DNA of 28,733 bases from the NCBI GenBank assembly GCA_036940085.1, contig JALLBK010000878.1, positions 1-28,733 of the forward strand, given 5' to 3'. This document shows positions 26,637 through 28,733 of this stretch, piece after piece. The translations under genes and the position numbers were made by a program. The stretch's first letter is position 1. Each line of letters starts with the position of its first letter. Source of the DNA: Discostella pseudostelligera. Taxonomy: Eukaryota; Bacillariophyta; Thalassiosirophyceae; Thalassiosirales; Thalassiosiraceae. The notes beneath the pieces are model-generated. The model made no database searches. It was not told the DNA's origin and saw only the letters and a program-made list of their open reading frames with translations.

Positions 26637-28422
26637 ATGAGCGAGATTAAAAAGTTAGAGGAGTGCATAAAGGAATTGGAAAAAGAGCGAGAGAATGAGC
26701 TCGACAGCCGACGGCGGATGTCCTCTGACCCGAGAAGGCAACACAGCTATGGACAATATGAGCACTTCAAGAAGCGTGAGTGTCTACTTATATCATGATT
26801 GGATTGATTTCTGTTATATAAAGTGCATGCTTAATGTGCATAGGTGGAAAGTGCATAGGTGGCATCCCATGGAATTGTAACTGGCTCACATTTCTCTTTT
26901 CCCTGTTCTGCTGCAATATATAACAATACGAAGAGGTCGACGAGAGGTATGATAAAAGAATTAGCCCGCTTCGACAACAAATTGATGAATTGAAACGCAG
27001 CCTACTAGATCCGTCCGACAGTGATAGCGATAGTGACAATAGCAATGGGAGCAAATTTTCTTATTTGTCTGGAAATTCATGCAATGAGGATCGGCAGGTT
27101 ATGGATACAAGAAAAACAAATAATAAACTTGCCAGTGATGACGATAGCAATCGATCCGATTGTGAAGACGTCGATGCCATATCTAGTTCGGCCATGAAGC
27201 GGAAATGGGCTAGTCTTGGTGGAACTGATGATGTGATAGAGATTCATTCCAGTTCTGATTCTGAAACAAACACTGACGAGTCTGATGATGACGATGTGGT
27301 AGAAATCATAACAAACTCCGATGACATTGAGGACGACGATGGATTACCTGCAGAGGGAGAGAATGGTGAAGAATGTCATCCCAACTCTAACTCTGAATTC
27401 AATGACTCTAGAATGATGACGAGGGGAGTAATGTGCACAATGAATCAGACGCTGATTATGAATCAAACATTGATGAGTCTCAAAAAGACAGAGAACTTTC
27501 AGGGGATGAGAATGATGAAGAATCGAATAACATTGGTAATGACGCCAATTCTATTGACAAGAACGAGGAAGAAGTTGAAGATATTAGAAACAGCGATGAA
27601 TTGGACAACAATAACGATGCCATTGACATGATGGATGACAACAATGAAGAATTAGGGGTAACTGACGACAGCGTTTCTGAGACTGATTATAGTTCTGGTG
27701 ATGAAGATGATATTGATGGAGAAATTGAACGATATCATGTGTTGAAAATCGAGAAAAGTAAATTGACAATGGTTACGCAGGTGTTTCGATGTCAAGCAAA
27801 CTCGCACCAATCTGCCGCAGATGATGATGGCAGGATAGATCAAGCCACCACAGCAAGTGAAAGCAATACTGCCTTTGACCCTACCTTGGTTGAGTATCAT
27901 GGGAGGAGCTACCGGAAGAATCACTGCTATGTATTGAAAGGTAGAGAAATGTGCACCGTTGGTATAAAGCGTTTTACTTCGAATTTCATAGCAAAAAATT
28001 CAGTTCCGATGCCTTCTTTCCCTGCAAAGACCCATGGAATCAGCTCCGGTTAGAATTTCACGACAGTCAAAGAAGCTTTGTCGCGGGTGAAAAATGACGG
28101 TTCGTTGTCGAATATGGAAGGTCGAACAACAGGCGCAAAGCCGGGGCAACATGGTTTTGTTCGTCTCATGCCGTATGATTGTGCTCCCACCATCCGAGCT
28201 TCCTCTGTCACTCCTTTCCACTATTCGGAAGATCGATGCATAAATGTCAGAGAGGCTGCTTGTCTTCAATCATTTCCAATTGATTATAAGTTTCTTGGGA
28301 GCGTGAGAAGTCAGTACCGGCAAGTTGGCAACGCCGTTCCTGTTGAACTGGCATCTGCTGTTGCGCAAAGTATACGACAAATACTGCTGTATGAGTACAT
28401 TGATGAAAGGGGTGAGGAGTAG
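26637..28422 (+). pseudogene. DNA (cytosine-5) methyltransferase remnant: coiled coil, SIM-like acidic region, BAH-like start, motifs IX-X only
   Basis: Exon 1 is 26637-26775 and exon 2 starts at 26934 (158-nt intron, GTGAGT donor). The N-terminus is a coiled coil (MSEIKKLEECIKELEKER). It is followed by an acidic region with DDVIEIHSSSDSE and DDVVEIITNSDD, SUMO-interaction-like motifs. The frame changes near 27405-27412. Later, VEYHGRSYRKNHCYVLKG looks like the start of a BAH domain. It runs straight into NSVPMPSFPAKTHG, the pre-target-recognition segment of a C5 methyltransferase. After an in-frame TAG (28051-28053) come NFTTVKEALSRV, motif IX (CINVREAACLQSFP) and motif X (YRQVGNAVPVELASAVAQSI). 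I find no motif I FxGxG, PCQ (IV), ENV (VI) or QxRxR (VIII), so most of the catalytic domain is deleted. The product cannot be an active methyltransferase. Confidence 0.75.
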
Positions 28423-28733
28423 AGTAATCTCCGACCACCATACTGAGATATGCTGTACGATGGACGAGCGAAGAAGGTCTAAAGTACAAAATGTTCCATC
28501 ACTTTGAAATGATTACATTGTAAAGGATAATGGAGTGATCGTATCAAAAGTAAAGCTCGGTAACAATATAACTTGCTTAGAGATCGTCGCACGTCAGCAA
28601 TAGCTTGTTGTGAAAAGGAAGATAATATGCTCATTTCGACTATCAACTATTGCCAGCTCTCTTGTACTATACTCACTACTTGTCGACCCGAACTACCAGG
28701 AGACAGCTCAGCGCTACTGAACCACCTGCCACC
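28423..28733. other. 3' flank, nothing recognised
   Basis: The 311 bp after the methyltransferase remnant contain no coding-like frame, repeat or RNA gene that I can support. A downstream gene may begin beyond the window. Confidence 0.5.

Noticed and set aside
26637..28422. An active DNA methyltransferase
   Set aside because: Only motifs IX and X are present; the SAM-binding and catalytic motifs are absent in all frames between the BAH-like start and motif IX.

Overview
This is eukaryotic nuclear DNA from an alga with a secondary red plastid, most likely a centric diatom. I infer this from spliced genes with short GT-AG introns (about 77-158 nt), signal peptides followed by the F-A-P style plastid-import motif (14429-16315 and 12126-12717, a weaker C-D-A-F form in 18222-20528), a centrin, and secreted Cys-rich EGF-like proteins. 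Protein genes are packed alternately on both strands, with short convergent 3' ends and divergent promoters. I saw no tRNA, rRNA or CRISPR.

Layout. 129-2078: RCC1-repeat protein, probably mitochondrial (RCC1L-like). 2118-2768: two-exon coiled-coil protein. 3011-5311 (-): four-exon membrane-anchored pepsin-family protein with a Ser where the first catalytic Asp should be. 6310-6564: small mitochondrial membrane protein like COX6c. 7371-8073: MMADHC/CblD-like cobalamin trafficking protein. 8262-9000: secreted EGF-like protein. 9406-9891 (-): centrin. 10234-11879: DPH7 diphthine methyltransferase, crossed by an unmerged assembly join. 12126-12717 (-): small plastid membrane protein. 13339-14292: basic FG-containing protein. 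14429-16315 (-): plastid VTT/TVP38 membrane protein. 17118-17581: small secreted protein with a probable frameshift. 17752-18028: orphan coding segment. 18222-20528 (-): plastid lycopene-cyclase-like flavoprotein. 21075-22169: protein with an eIF4E-binding motif.

The most unusual part is 22190-28422. A superfamily-2, Z1-like helicase/ATPase gene with an acidic tail and a LysM-like C-terminus lies on the minus strand. It is divergent from a DNA cytosine-5 methyltransferase gene on the plus strand, and a 780-bp promoter between them holds four E2F-like TTTGGCGGGAA sites. Both genes are damaged. The ATPase gene has an in-frame TAA and a frameshift before the LysM segment. The methyltransferase keeps a coiled coil, tandem SUMO-interaction-like motifs, a BAH-like start and motifs IX-X, but lacks the SAM-binding and catalytic motifs I-VIII and has an in-frame TAG and a frame change. 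It reads as a decaying eukaryotic methyltransferase plus helicase pair, resembling prokaryotic modification systems that combine a methylase with a Z1 helicase.

A second theme is regulatory: GGCGGGA(A) motifs occur in every divergent promoter of the window. Two single-N joins (5363 and 11241) are flanked by repeated sequence and are probably assembly artefacts that affect the models crossing them.
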